Positions 42,468 to 51,695 of a stretch of DNA of 64,000 bases are shown here, one piece after another (the first letter of the stretch is position 1; each line of letters opens with the position of its first letter). The notes under the pieces were generated by a model, which was given only the letters and a program-made list of their open reading frames with translations, was not told the origin of the DNA and did not search any database. The stretch spans positions 5,022,001 to 5,086,000 of the forward strand of contig NZ_CP055153.1 in the NCBI RefSeq assembly GCF_014075995.1. The letters run 5' to 3'. Origin of the DNA: Adhaeribacter radiodurans. Its GTDB lineage: Bacteria > Bacteroidota > Bacteroidia > Cytophagales > Hymenobacteraceae. Position numbers and translations under genes: made by a program.

Positions 42468-44477
42468 TCACTTGGAAGCTAATGTCTTCTGTATTTTAAA
42501 GGTAGTTCTACGATTCAATTGGTGCTCCACCTCGGAACATGGCACATTATCCGCACAACGGTTTACTAATTGCGTCTCTCCATATCCGCGAGCAGTTAAA
42601 CGATCACGGGATACACCCTTCGAAACAAGATAATTAACGGTGGCTTCGGCTCTTAAATCTGATAACAATTGATTATAACCATTACCCTCCCGACTATCGC
42701 AATGTGATCCCATTTCAATCTTCACTTTAGGATTGGCCAATAACGTTACAGCTAACTTGTCTAACTCTAAAGCTGCATCCGAACGGATTTCCCACTTATT
42801 TAAGTCAAAATAAATATTAGCCAGAGCAATTGCTATATTCGTTTGAATGCGATCGAAAACTAAAGTAGTTTTTACCGTATCCAATGCATTGTCCGGCACC
42901 TGAACTGTAGCGGGCTGGGTTAAGAAAGATGGCTTACTTCCCACCAAAGAATAAGTATTTCCTTTAAAAACTTTAAAGTAATATTCTCCTTTTTTATCTG
43001 TAAAAGCCACAATTGAATCTTTTCCGTTAGGCTGAGTTAACCGCAGGCGCACATTACTTAATGGTGCTAAGCTTTTTTTACCAATTTGCCCGGCAATGCG
43101 CTCTATGGTAGTTACTGCTAAAATAGCTGGTTGCTGGATCAAAGAATAACTATAAATATCAGCAGTAGCTTCTTCACTGAACCGATCCGAAGAAAATAAA
43201 CCTGATTGGCCATTCTCCTCTACCAGCATACCATAATCATTGCGGGAAGAATTAATAGGCAACATTAGATTGGATACTGAAGACCAGGTAGAACGTTCTC
43301 CGGTTGCTGAAAATATATCTAAACCCCCAAACCCATTATGACCATCCGATGAAAAGTATAAAATACCCTTTTGGTCGAACGAAGGAAACATTTCCCGGCC
43401 ACTTGTATTAATTGTATTTCCTGCATTTACTGGTTTGCTCCAATTGCCATTTCCCAAGCGCTCGCAATAGTAAATATCAGTAAGACCAAAGCCACCTGGC
43501 ATGTCCGAAATAAAATAAAGAAGGTTCCCATCAGGTGATAATACCGGATGCCCTACAGAATACTCCTCCACTTTATTGTAAGTAAAAGGTTTAGGTTCCG
43601 ACCATTTACCACCGTTATTTTGCGAAGAGTATATTTCCAGGCGATTGACAAAACCGGAGGCAAAGGGGTTTTCTACCCAACTGGTTGGGTCCGGATTGGC
43701 TTTCTTGTTTGCTAATTTTACCAGGTTGGTACGGGTAAAATAAATAGTGGTATTAGCAGAATCTATAGCAGCCGGACCATTATGAAATTCAGAATTTAAA
43801 TTGGTGGAAAGAGGAACTGGTTTAGACCAGGTAGTACCGTTCTTCACACTCCCAAATAATTTTAAATAAGGTCTTCCCGTCCAACCATAAATTTTATCTT
43901 TTTCTTTACTCTTTGCACTTGGTTTAGCTGTACCCCGATCAGAGGTGAAAAGAATGCCATTTTTGTAAGGAATGGGGCTGAAATCAGAGTTTAAGGAATT
44001 TAGCTCGGAAACGGCTTTTACTTCTACTAACGGCGGACGTTTCTGCCACTGAGCGGCAAGATCACAGGATTCAGCTAGTTTTCGAGCTTGGGTGGCCTCT
44101 GTTGGTACTTTCTCGGCGTATTGTAAGTATTGTACTTTTGCTTCTTCGTATTTGCCATTTGTATGCAACATCTGGGCATAATAAAGAATATTTATTGGCT
44201 CAGCTTCCGGAAATCTTAAAACTTCGGCATACCACGCTTCAGCAGCTACCGAACGATTGCTAAGCCGGTTTGCATCGGCAAGGTGCTGGGTAACAGGGAG
44301 AGTCGGAGCTTTTCTTTCAATAGTTTTTTTATACTCCTCAATAGCTAAAGAATATTTATAACTATCAAAATATTGGTTCGCTTTCCGGAGGGCTGACTGA
44401 GCTTGTAGCTTTCCGGTTAAACCACTAAATACTACAACCAATATTAAAAAGACGATTTTTGTAAAGTTATATTTCAT
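42468..44477 (-). CDS. OmpA-family protein with TPR and PD40 repeats
   Basis: A 669-residue envelope protein. It has a signal peptide (to about residue 26), a short TPR region (about 28-150), PD40/WD40-like blades (about 155-445: FTSDRGTAKPSAK, HPVLSPDGNLLYFISDMPGG, MFPSFDQKGILYFSSDGHNG), a CNA-B/carboxypeptidase-like module (about 455-540) and an OmpA C-domain (about 555-669: FDLNKWEIRSDA, GSHCDSREGNGYNQLLSDLRA, GYGETQLVNRC). The OmpA domain binds peptidoglycan; the whole layout resembles PorE and related T9SS-linked proteins. It is the last gene of an operon with the PorP/SprF-like gene (20-base gap) and the large adhesin. It likely ties the surface complex to the cell wall. Confidence 0.9.
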   Translation of the reverse strand: MKYNFTKIVFLILVVVFSGLTGKLQAQSALRKANQYFDSYKYSLAIEEYKKTIERKAPTLPVTQHLADANRLSNRSVAAEAWYAEVLRFPEAEPINILYYAQMLHTNGKYEEAKVQYLQYAEKVPTEATQARKLAESCDLAAQWQKRPPLVEVKAVSELNSLNSDFSPIPYKNGILFTSDRGTAKPSAKSKEKDKIYGWTGRPYLKLFGSVKNGTTWSKPVPLSTNLNSEFHNGPAAIDSANTTIYFTRTNLVKLANKKANPDPTSWVENPFASGFVNRLEIYSSQNNGGKWSEPKPFTYNKVEEYSVGHPVLSPDGNLLYFISDMPGGFGLTDIYYCERLGNGNWSKPVNAGNTINTSGREMFPSFDQKGILYFSSDGHNGFGGLDIFSATGERSTWSSVSNLMLPINSSRNDYGMLVEENGQSGLFSSDRFSEEATADIYSYSLIQQPAILAVTTIERIAGQIGKKSLAPLSNVRLRLTQPNGKDSIVAFTDKKGEYYFKVFKGNTYSLVGSKPSFLTQPATVQVPDNALDTVKTTLVFDRIQTNIAIALANIYFDLNKWEIRSDAALELDKLAVTLLANPKVKIEMGSHCDSREGNGYNQLLSDLRAEATVNYLVSKGVSRDRLTARGYGETQLVNRCADNVPCSEVEHQLNRRTTFKIQKTLASK

Positions 44478-44497
44478 AATTAACAGTAGCCGTATTA

Positions 44498-45439
44498 TTA
44501 AAAATATTGAGGGGTCAGCATTTTAGTTTCCGCTTTTTTGAATAGTAATATTCCTAGCGAAAACTCGTGCGTACTATAATTATTTAATTGCGTCAGGGTA
44601 AAATCGTAAGAATAACCTAACCGCAATTTTGGAGATAAAAACACTTCGCCAATGGCAGACACGGCATCTTTATTAGCCAGGTCAGATGCTTCAAAATTAT
44701 TTTTAAAAATATTTGCTGCTGTGCGGTACGTACCACCCAGCCAAATGCGGTTTTCAATCAATAAAAAAGCATTTACGTCGAGGTTCGTTGGGCCATGAAA
44801 ATTTTCTTTCATCAGAATAGATGGCTTAAACTTTAAATGCTCACCTAAATCAAAAACATAACCTGTTGTAAGAAAATAGCTACGTTCAGGATTAAAAGCA
44901 TTTTCCTGTTTCATTCCGATCAAGTCGGTAGCTGATATTCCCAGAAAAAACCTATCCGTGTGGAAGTAAACTCCCAATTTTAAATCCGGTTGAATCAGAT
45001 TCGTTTCAACATTATCAATGGTAGGATCGTTTGGATCAGTAGTAGTAAGTTTGTTTCGGTCTACTCTAAACTGCGAAGCCCCAGCAGCTATTCCTACACT
45101 TAAAACGCCACTTTCCGAAACATTCAATTTTACTGCGCCATTCACCGAAGCAGAAGTCCGGCGCTGAGCACCAATGCGGTCGTTTATGGCTTGTACTCCT
45201 ATCCCAATGCGGTTAGATTTGTTAACTCCATCTACACTAAAGGATTGAGTAGTAGGCGCGCCTTCTAAACCGGTCCATTGAGTGCGGTAAAAAGCATTTA
45301 GATTAATAACATTTTTACTGCCCGCATAAGCCGGATTAATAACCAACCCGTTAAAAATATATTGGGTATACTGCGGTTTATATTGAGCCATTGCACTGAA
45401 AGACAAAAGCATAGCCGCACAAAATAAACGTAATTTCAT
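44498..45439 (-). CDS. PorP/SprF family type IX secretion membrane protein
   Basis: A 313-residue outer-membrane barrel of the PorP/SprF family. The signal peptide MKLRLFCAAMLLSFSAMAQ is followed by the family hallmark YKPQYTQYIFNGLVINPAYA and FYRTQWTGLEGAPTTQSF; the C-terminal half (LGYSYDFTLTQLNNYSTHEF) also fits. In Flavobacterium, SprF-like proteins are needed to export and place the neighbouring type-B-CTD adhesin on the surface. The frame runs upstream to 45517, but the ATG at 45439 gives the signal peptide. It lies 26 bases after the adhesin gene and 20 bases before the OmpA-family gene. Its job is therefore inferred to be a dedicated receptor for that adhesin. Confidence 0.93.
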   Translation of the reverse strand: MKLRLFCAAMLLSFSAMAQYKPQYTQYIFNGLVINPAYAGSKNVINLNAFYRTQWTGLEGAPTTQSFSVDGVNKSNRIGIGVQAINDRIGAQRRTSASVNGAVKLNVSESGVLSVGIAAGASQFRVDRNKLTTTDPNDPTIDNVETNLIQPDLKLGVYFHTDRFFLGISATDLIGMKQENAFNPERSYFLTTGYVFDLGEHLKFKPSILMKENFHGPTNLDVNAFLLIENRIWLGGTYRTAANIFKNNFEASDLANKDAVSAIGEVFLSPKLRLGYSYDFTLTQLNNYSTHEFSLGILLFKKAETKMLTPQYF

Positions 45440-45465
45440 TTTATTGTTCCTAAATTTTGGTTTGT

Positions 45466-48435
45466 CTAACGTACAACTGTAATATAACCACGGTACAGCT
45501 TGGTATTTCCATCGCATAATTTTACCCGCAGCACATAAAAATAGGTTCCCTCGCCAAGCCCAGTTGCCCGCCAGTTATTTTGGTAATTTCTGGCCCGGAA
45601 AACTTCATTTCCCCAACGGTTTAATATTTGAATTTCGTTGTCCGGAAACTTAGTTAAATTTTCTACTATCCAGGATTCATTTTTATCGTCGCCGTTTGGA
45701 GTAAAGGCAGTTGGGAAAGTAAGATTGGCATCGGCTGCTTTAGCGTCAGCATTAAAAGTAGCGGCTATGCTACTGCAACCAGCGGTATTGGTTGCGATAA
45801 CGGTAATAGTACCATTGCGATCTAACCGGTCAGCAGTAACTTTTATGGCGGTTGTACCCTGGCCAGCAGTAATTGTAAATCCTTCCGGAACCGTCCAAGC
45901 ATAATTGGTAGTACCCGGCACTTCGGTTACGGTGTACATTAAACCAGTGCAAGGTCCGCTTTTATCGGTAATAACCGGAGTAGCCGGAACAGCATTGGGA
46001 GTGATCGAATTTGTTTCGGTGCTACCACCAATACCGCAGGAATTAGAAACTAATACCGATATTTTACCGGAATCAGCACCAACTAACACCGTAATAGTAT
46101 TGGTATTTTGACCAGAACGGATTTGCCAGTTTGCCGGTAGAGTCCAGGTATAATTATCAGCTCCAGCTACTGGAGCAATAGTGTAAGTCTGCTCAGATCC
46201 GACACATACTGCGAGTGGGCTTGTTATCTGGCCGGGCAACGCAGGCGGTCTGTTTACCTTTACTTGAACTATTTGTGACTCTCCATTCGAACATTTCGAA
46301 TTGATATTAATCGGACTGATGGATATTTCAGAGTTAGCTTTGGCAGTGTCATCTACTTTAACTACAATAGTACTGTTAGATCCTGTAATTTTAGTAAATC
46401 CAACAGGTAGTACGTATTGAAAACCAGTTACTCCATTTATGTTATCAACCGAAAAAGTAATAATATCACCTACGCAAACTTCTTTTTTACCAGCAACTAA
46501 TACCGGCTTAGAAGGAGCAACGCATATAACTACTTCGGATAAATCATTGCCTGATATTAAATCTAATTCGTTCCCTGCAATTACGGCCGAATTTGCTATT
46601 TGACCTGCTATTTGCGGGAGAGCGGTTAAGGTTATGGATGTTTCCTGACCGGCAGCTAGACTACCAATAATCCAGCTGTAGGTACCCGTACTAGCATCAA
46701 ATTGACCTTCGGGAGAAGAGCGAACATATTTCAGATCAGATGCTAATACATCAGTAACTACTACGCCGGTAGCATTAGTGGGGCCATTATTCCGGGCCGT
46801 AAGGGTATAAGTAACTTCATTACCTAAGGTAATAGTGCTACTGCTGGCTTTTTTAATAATCTGCAAATCTACTAAAGGTACCGCCCCGGCATCAGTAACT
46901 ACTGTAGCTTTATTATTAAGACCTGTGGGATCAAGAACAGCATTATTTGTTATTTGCGCTGTATTGGTTATCCTACCGTTCTTAATAATTCGAGCATTAA
47001 TCGTTAGAATGGCTTTTTCATTTACGCCTAAATCACCGATGGTAAATAAATTTTGACTGTAAGTAGAGGTGGGATCTACGGATATGTTTTGGGTGTAATT
47101 ACCGGTATTAACAGTTGGATTTCCAAGTATTGAAAGAAAACCAATAGGAAAAGTTTCGGTTAAGGCTACGTTAGTAGCTTTATCTGGACCAAGGTTTTCT
47201 ACCGTAACTACATAGTTAAGGATATCCCCTACTTTAGCAACTGTTTTATTAACGGTTTTAGTAACGTACAAATTAGCCGATGCAGTAGGTATTCTGATGG
47301 ATACTTCTGCATTGTTTTTAATGGGATTTGAATCCTGGGTATCAGCTTTAACTGCAACTTTATTTGTAACTACGTTAGCGGGGGCAATGGCTTTGGCGGT
47401 AACAGTAACCACTACTTTATCCTTAACTTTCATGCTACCCAGCTTAAAAAGAAACACCTTTTTATCGGGCTCAAAAATTACCTGCACAGATCCGGGGGCG
47501 CTGTAATCAACAACCTCTAAATTTGCATAAGGAAAATCTTCTACTACCTCTACATTAGCGGCTTCTTGTGGACCATAATTAGTTACGGTAATGGTAAAAG
47601 TTACCATCTCGCCCAAAGGAACAGTATTACGGTTTGATTTTTTTTCGATACTTAAATCTGCTTCAATAATATTTGCCAAATAAATGTTATTATCCTGCAG
47701 AGTGACACTACCATTTAATGCTAAAATGCGGCCTTCTACACTGGTACCTTCGCTTAACCGAATGGCTTCGCCGGTGGCCGATCCATTATTATTTACTAAA
47801 TAGTTACCCTGCAAAACTGCATTTGCATCAGGAATACCGCCGGTTGAGGCTGGAATTATTACCCCATTAATTTGAAAGAATACGTTTTTCGCCTGGGCAC
47901 CTCTCTCCATGGCTATTATGGAGCCCGGTTCATAGCTAAAATTCCCCTCTATTTTAAATATAAAAACTGCATCTGTCCGGTTTTGGCCATCTAGCCGTAA
48001 AAGACCGGAAAGCAATACATTAGGATCACTGAAACTGTAAACTCCCGGGCTCAGAATCATTCCGTTTGTAACTTCAGGATCACCAACCGGAGTAAATCCG
48101 TTTCCTAATTTAGGCCCATGGGTATACTCGGTTGTTTGATTTTTAACAAAGTCGTAAGCTTCTTTTGCGCTTTGTAGTACCGCATCTGCCATAGGAGTAT
48201 TTAACTCCGTTGTACCAATAATTACTCCGGGACCAATTTCAGGGTCAAAACCGGTTAAAGTACCTGTAGTAACAGCCAAGTCTGCGAAAACCACACTTGC
48301 ATCTGCATTAGAAACTCCGGCCGGACCAAGAACAGCAAAATCCTGGGCATTTTTTAAATCCGGAACTTTTGCCTGCTGGGCGCAGAGGCGAAAAGTGGTT
48401 AGTAGAAATGAAATAATTAGTAAAAAGTTTTTCAT
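45466..48435 (-). CDS. Multi-domain surface protein: DUF3494 ice-binding-like domain, DUF11 repeats, T9SS type B sorting domain
   Basis: A 989-residue secreted protein. After a signal peptide (to about residue 19) comes a DUF3494 (ice-binding-like) domain, about 25-255, recognised from LKNAQDFAVLGPAGVSN, VTTGTLTGFDP, LSPGVYSFS, TDAVFIFKIEG, GAQAKNVFFQING and SVEGRILALNGSVTL. Three DUF11 modules follow (about 258-380, 385-515, 523-640; each with a VTFTITVTNYGP-like core), then about three PKD/Ig-like modules (645-900) and a gliding-motility-type C-terminal domain (about 903-989: FPTAFTPNGDDKNESW, LNRWGNEVF, GTYFYVLRVKLCDG). The last is a T9SS type B sorting signal. The product is probably displayed on the surface through SprA and the adjacent PorP. 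Ice binding is inferred from the fold; a general adhesin or glycan binder is possible. Confidence 0.9.
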   Translation of the reverse strand: MKNFLLIISFLLTTFRLCAQQAKVPDLKNAQDFAVLGPAGVSNADASVVFADLAVTTGTLTGFDPEIGPGVIIGTTELNTPMADAVLQSAKEAYDFVKNQTTEYTHGPKLGNGFTPVGDPEVTNGMILSPGVYSFSDPNVLLSGLLRLDGQNRTDAVFIFKIEGNFSYEPGSIIAMERGAQAKNVFFQINGVIIPASTGGIPDANAVLQGNYLVNNNGSATGEAIRLSEGTSVEGRILALNGSVTLQDNNIYLANIIEADLSIEKKSNRNTVPLGEMVTFTITVTNYGPQEAANVEVVEDFPYANLEVVDYSAPGSVQVIFEPDKKVFLFKLGSMKVKDKVVVTVTAKAIAPANVVTNKVAVKADTQDSNPIKNNAEVSIRIPTASANLYVTKTVNKTVAKVGDILNYVVTVENLGPDKATNVALTETFPIGFLSILGNPTVNTGNYTQNISVDPTSTYSQNLFTIGDLGVNEKAILTINARIIKNGRITNTAQITNNAVLDPTGLNNKATVVTDAGAVPLVDLQIIKKASSSTITLGNEVTYTLTARNNGPTNATGVVVTDVLASDLKYVRSSPEGQFDASTGTYSWIIGSLAAGQETSITLTALPQIAGQIANSAVIAGNELDLISGNDLSEVVICVAPSKPVLVAGKKEVCVGDIITFSVDNINGVTGFQYVLPVGFTKITGSNSTIVVKVDDTAKANSEISISPININSKCSNGESQIVQVKVNRPPALPGQITSPLAVCVGSEQTYTIAPVAGADNYTWTLPANWQIRSGQNTNTITVLVGADSGKISVLVSNSCGIGGSTETNSITPNAVPATPVITDKSGPCTGLMYTVTEVPGTTNYAWTVPEGFTITAGQGTTAIKVTADRLDRNGTITVIATNTAGCSSIAATFNADAKAADANLTFPTAFTPNGDDKNESWIVENLTKFPDNEIQILNRWGNEVFRARNYQNNWRATGLGEGTYFYVLRVKLCDGNTKLYRGYITVVR

Positions 48436-48630
48436 ACATTAATTACATTGCAGCTGTTCCTAAAGAATATCTTTATATTTTAATTCTTATTTCCTCTGAT
48501 ATGCAAATACTATTCCTATATTTTGAGTAATAAATATTTTCAATTGATATATTAATACCTTTTAATACTGATTAGTTCATCTCTTTATTATACTATATTG
48601 AGAATGTTATTTCATTATGCTTTTAAAAAC

Positions 48631-48665
48631 AAAAAAGCCTCACCAGAATCCTGATGAGGCTTTTT
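48631..48665. terminator. Bidirectional terminator downstream of lipA
   Basis: AAAAAAGCCTCA and TGAGGCTTTTT arms with a short inner stem (CAG/CTG), one mismatch, and A/T-runs on both sides. It ends lipA on the minus strand and isolates the adhesin operon. Confidence 0.88.
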
Positions 48666-48683
48666 ATTAAATTAAATAACAGC

Positions 48684-49577
48684 TTATATAAATACGTGTC
48701 GTTCGGCGTGGTAAGAAGATCTTACTAAGGGTCCAGACTCTACGTATTTTAGTCCGCGGTTAAGTCCTTCTTCGCGATAATGCGCAAATAAATCCGGATG
48801 AATAAATTCTGCTACTTCTAAATGCCGTTTAGTAGGTTGCAGATATTGTCCTAAGGTTAAAATATCAAGGCCATTCGCTACTAAATCGTCTATTGCCTGA
48901 TAAACTTGTTCCCGGGTTTCTCCCACCCCCAGCATAATACCAGATTTAGTCCGTTTCCCGTATTCTTTAATTCGTTTAATCTGCTCCAGACTACGTTCAT
49001 ATTTAGCTTGCGGCCGAACCATACGGTATAACTCTTTTACCGTTTCCATATTATGACTCACTACTTCCTGGCCCGCAGATATCATCGTGATCAAGGCATC
49101 CCAGTTAGCTTTTACATCCGGTATAAGGGTTTCAATAGTTGTTTCCGGCGATAGTTGTTTTACCTGCACTACCGTTTCATGCCAAATACTAGCACCTCTA
49201 TCTTTTAATTCATCGCGGTTTACCGAGGTAATTACCGCATGCTTCACTCCCATTAACTTAATAGCTTCGGCTACCCGGCGTGGTTCGTCCTGATCGTACT
49301 CATTAGGCCGGCCGGTTGCCACTGCGCAAAAAGAGCAGCTTCGCGTACATACATTACCTAAAATCATAAAAGTAGCCGTGCCCGCGCCCCAGCATTCGCC
49401 CATGTTCGGACAATTACCACTTTCGCATATTGTATGTAATTTATATTGGTCTACCAGGTTTCGAACTTTGGCGTACTCTTTCCCTATAGGCAATTTTACT
49501 CGTAACCAATCTGGTTTACGGGTTTTAGCTATTGGTTCTGCTGGTTGAATAACCGGCAGCATTACAATCTCTTCCAT
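48684..49577 (-). CDS. lipA: Lipoyl synthase
   Basis: A radical-SAM enzyme that inserts two sulphurs into protein-bound octanoyl chains to form lipoyl groups, as on GcvH and 2-oxoacid dehydrogenase E2. The 297 residues have the auxiliary cluster cysteines Cys51, Cys56, Cys62 ([12 protein letters not shown]), the radical-SAM triad Cys77, Cys81, Cys84 (CTRSCSFC), and the C-terminal RSSY serine motif ([13 protein letters not shown]). Length and motifs are complete. The ATG at 49577 is used; a second ATG at 49562 would also fit. The candidate -7 word lies four bases before the first ATG, so the transcript may be leaderless. lipB is not seen. Confidence 0.96.
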   Translation of the reverse strand: MEEIVMLPVIQPAEPIAKTRKPDWLRVKLPIGKEYAKVRNLVDQYKLHTICESGNCPNMGECWGAGTATFMILGNVCTRSCSFCAVATGRPNEYDQDEPRRVAEAIKLMGVKHAVITSVNRDELKDRGASIWHETVVQVKQLSPETTIETLIPDVKANWDALITMISAGQEVVSHNMETVKELYRMVRPQAKYERSLEQIKRIKEYGKRTKSGIMLGVGETREQVYQAIDDLVANGLDILTLGQYLQPTKRHLEVAEFIHPDLFAHYREEGLNRGLKYVESGPLVRSSYHAERHVFI

Positions 49578-49949
49578 AACACAAAGATAAACATTTATCC
49601 GATAGCAATAAATTCACTTTAAAAAAGCAACATTACTTCGGAATATAAAAAGGTAAGTCTTTAAAATAATAAGGTTAAAACTTTTCAAGTTGGTTCCCAA
49701 AAACAACTTAACCCGTTTTTAACTCTAACTTTATAAATAACAGTTAAACTAGTATATTGTTAGTAGCTATTATGAGCCAGATAGATTTGTTAGTTAGTAA
49801 ATTTTAGCAAAAAGAGGCTGGGAAATAACAGGAAAGATGGAATAAGATTAATTGCTTATTCAATTTCTGAAAACAACAATAGCTTAATTTAAGCACTAGC
49901 AATTAAGGATTAACTACTTGCTGGTCTTAGACTATTTTACAATTTTTTA
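49578..49949. other. Intergenic region between lipA and an outer-membrane protein gene
   Basis: No gene is supported. It holds the lipA promoter word at its left end (49582-49589). The remainder is AT-rich with no clear hairpin terminator for the gene at 49950, and no frame that looks like protein. Confidence 0.5.
49582..49589 (-). promoter_or_regulatory. -7 promoter element of lipA, adjacent to the start codon
   Basis: On the minus strand the word is TATCTTTG, four bases before the lipA ATG, the same spacing as at purQ. A TTG lies about 16 bases further upstream, near the -33 position. Confidence 0.6.
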
Positions 49950-50696
49950 CTATTTACGACGACCGTAGTACAGGGTAAGATAAAACGATGGGAAAAATTG
50001 AGCATTATCTGCTTGCGGAATAATCACCATTTTTTTGGCAAAAGCTTCTAATACAAAACCTACTTCTACCCCTGTTACATCTTCGCGGTAGCGGCCATAT
50101 TCAAAGTTTACTCCCCCCCGAACGTGCAAACCAGGTCGGAATTTACTTTCGCCTAAACCAGTAAAAAATGCAGCACTACCCCGAATCCGGTTTTCAAAGT
50201 CAGTATGAATTTCCGGATTGTACGCTTCTACCCGGTAATCTGCCACTGCATTTGGCCCGCGAGAATAATCGGTATAATCGTAAACAATGTAGTAGGGTGC
50301 TAAAAGTCCAATGGAAGGGCCGGCAGCCACTACTCCATTTACTTGCACCCCTGATTCGGGAGCTTTCCGGAAAAAGACATATTCGCGCCCAATTTCAGGA
50401 CGTAAAACAAATAAATAATTGGATTTACCGTAAATAAAGGAGTTACCAGTACTGGACGAATAACGCCGATTTTCTTTAGGGTGTTTTACTTCTACTACTT
50501 CTAAAGCCCAGAATTTAAACCAGCTATCGTGTAGGTAACGCGAGGATTTTATCATGCTGCCCCCAATGAGCCCGCCATTAGTATTAAAATTTACCCCATA
50601 CACAAATTCTTTCTGGGGTAACTGATCATCTTGCTGCGCGTATGATGGCAACGCGGCCAAGCCCAGCACAAAACAAAAGAGAATATATTTCAGCAC
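49950..50696 (-). CDS. Putative outer-membrane beta-barrel protein, unknown function
   Basis: A 248-residue protein with a signal peptide (MLKYILFCFVLGLAALPSYAQ). After it the sequence shows alternating hydrophobic/aromatic strands (EFVYGVNFNTNGGLIGGSMI, FYLTLYYGRRK at the end) and repeated glycine-tyrosine turns, which suggests an eight- to ten-stranded outer-membrane barrel. I do not recognise a named family. It is divergent from the OsmC gene with a 69-base gap that must contain both promoters. No partner suggests a function. Confidence 0.65.
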   Translation of the reverse strand: MLKYILFCFVLGLAALPSYAQQDDQLPQKEFVYGVNFNTNGGLIGGSMIKSSRYLHDSWFKFWALEVVEVKHPKENRRYSSSTGNSFIYGKSNYLFVLRPEIGREYVFFRKAPESGVQVNGVVAAGPSIGLLAPYYIVYDYTDYSRGPNAVADYRVEAYNPEIHTDFENRIRGSAAFFTGLGESKFRPGLHVRGGVNFEYGRYREDVTGVEVGFVLEAFAKKMVIIPQADNAQFFPSFYLTLYYGRRK

Positions 50697-50765
50697 TCTG
50701 ATAACCTTTTAATTTAATTCAATTAAATAAATTTTTGGCGCACCTCAAATAAAAATATAATAGCT

Positions 50766-51173
50766 ATGAACCTTACAATAACAACTAAATACATGGGGCT
50801 ACTACGTACAGAAGCTACGCATCTAGCTTCGGGCAATACTTTAATTACCGATGCTCCTACCGATAACAATGGCCGCGGCCAAGCATTTTCGCCTACTGAC
50901 CTGGTAGCCGCAGCACTAGGCTCTTGCATGCTTACTATAATGGGTATTACTGCCAACCGCCATAAGTTAAACGTAGAAGGTACTCAAATAGAAATTGTTA
51001 AAATAATGATTGCAAACCCACGTCAAATTGCCGAAATTATTTTAACCTTTACTATGCCCAATAACGATTTTACTGAAATGGATCGTACCTCACTCGAAAA
51101 TGCAGCCCGTACCTGCCCGGTAGCACTTAGCCTGAATCCGGACTTAAAACAAACTGTAATCTTTAATTGGTAA
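50766..51173 (+). CDS. OsmC family peroxiredoxin-like protein
   Basis: A 135-residue cytosolic protein of the OsmC/Ohr family, which reduces organic hydroperoxides with a thiol pair. The two catalytic cysteines are Cys54 (AAALGSCMLTIMG) and Cys117 (ARTCPVALSL). The start MNLTITTKYMGLLRTEATH fits the OsmC/YhfA-type branch rather than Ohr, so the substrate is uncertain. It has a convergent redox neighbour, the YtxJ-like gene, after a shared terminator. The ATG is the only reasonable start. Confidence 0.9.
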   Translation: MNLTITTKYMGLLRTEATHLASGNTLITDAPTDNNGRGQAFSPTDLVAAALGSCMLTIMGITANRHKLNVEGTQIEIVKIMIANPRQIAEIILTFTMPNNDFTEMDRTSLENAARTCPVALSLNPDLKQTVIFNW

Positions 51174-51239
51174 ACGTTTTTTGTTAAATTTCATTGTTTT
51201 TAAACGTTAACCAAATAGTAGCAAACCAACTGATTAACA

Positions 51240-51304
51240 AAATAAAGTCTTTCCTATTTTACCGATTTATTCTTAATCAGCTGCTTAATGGAAAGACTTT
51301 ATTT
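51240..51304. terminator. Shared terminator between convergent osmC-like and ytxJ-like genes
   Basis: A perfect 15-base inverted repeat (arms 51240-51254 and 51290-51304, AAATAAAGTCTTTCC and complement) with a 35-base loop. The long loop weakens the call, but placement between two converging genes supports it. Confidence 0.6.
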
Positions 51305-51325
51305 AATATCAGAAATATAATTTTA

Positions 51326-51667
51326 TTATCCCAAAGCTTTTTTTACTTCATCCAATCTAATTCCTAAGTGCGACCAATCTGAAGTGCATTCGCCGTCCCG
51401 AATCAATAATAATTGCGGAGATTCGTGCCGAACATCAAAAGTTGCCGCAATCTGATTCGAAATAGACCGATACGATAGTAAGTCTAAATAATACGGTTTC
51501 ACGTTCTCTAGTCCTGCTTCGTCCCATTGGCGTTCTAACCGGCTTTTAGCTGTAGCACTAATGGAACATGAGGTGCTATGTTTAAAAATAATAACCGGTT
51601 GTTTTAAAGATTCTGCTTTTATATTTTCTAATTGCTCCCCGGAGGTAAGCGTATGCCATTTAATCAT
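51326..51667 (-). CDS. ytxJ: Bacillithiol-system redox-active protein YtxJ-like
   Basis: A 113-residue thioredoxin-fold protein. The single active-site cysteine is Cys34 in FKHSTSCSISATAKSRLE, the monothiol motif of YtxJ, thought to remove bacillithiol from S-bacillithiolated proteins, like a bacilliredoxin. The later ESPQLLLIRDGECTSDWSH holds the cis-Pro region of the fold. The length is normal. Its presence suggests this organism makes bacillithiol, though no bsh gene is in the window. It is followed upstream on the same strand by two small exported proteins, possibly a transcription unit. Confidence 0.88.
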   Translation of the reverse strand: MIKWHTLTSGEQLENIKAESLKQPVIIFKHSTSCSISATAKSRLERQWDEAGLENVKPYYLDLLSYRSISNQIAATFDVRHESPQLLLIRDGECTSDWSHLGIRLDEVKKALG

Positions 51668-51695
51668 GTAAATTACTTTTAGTTACTAAATACAT

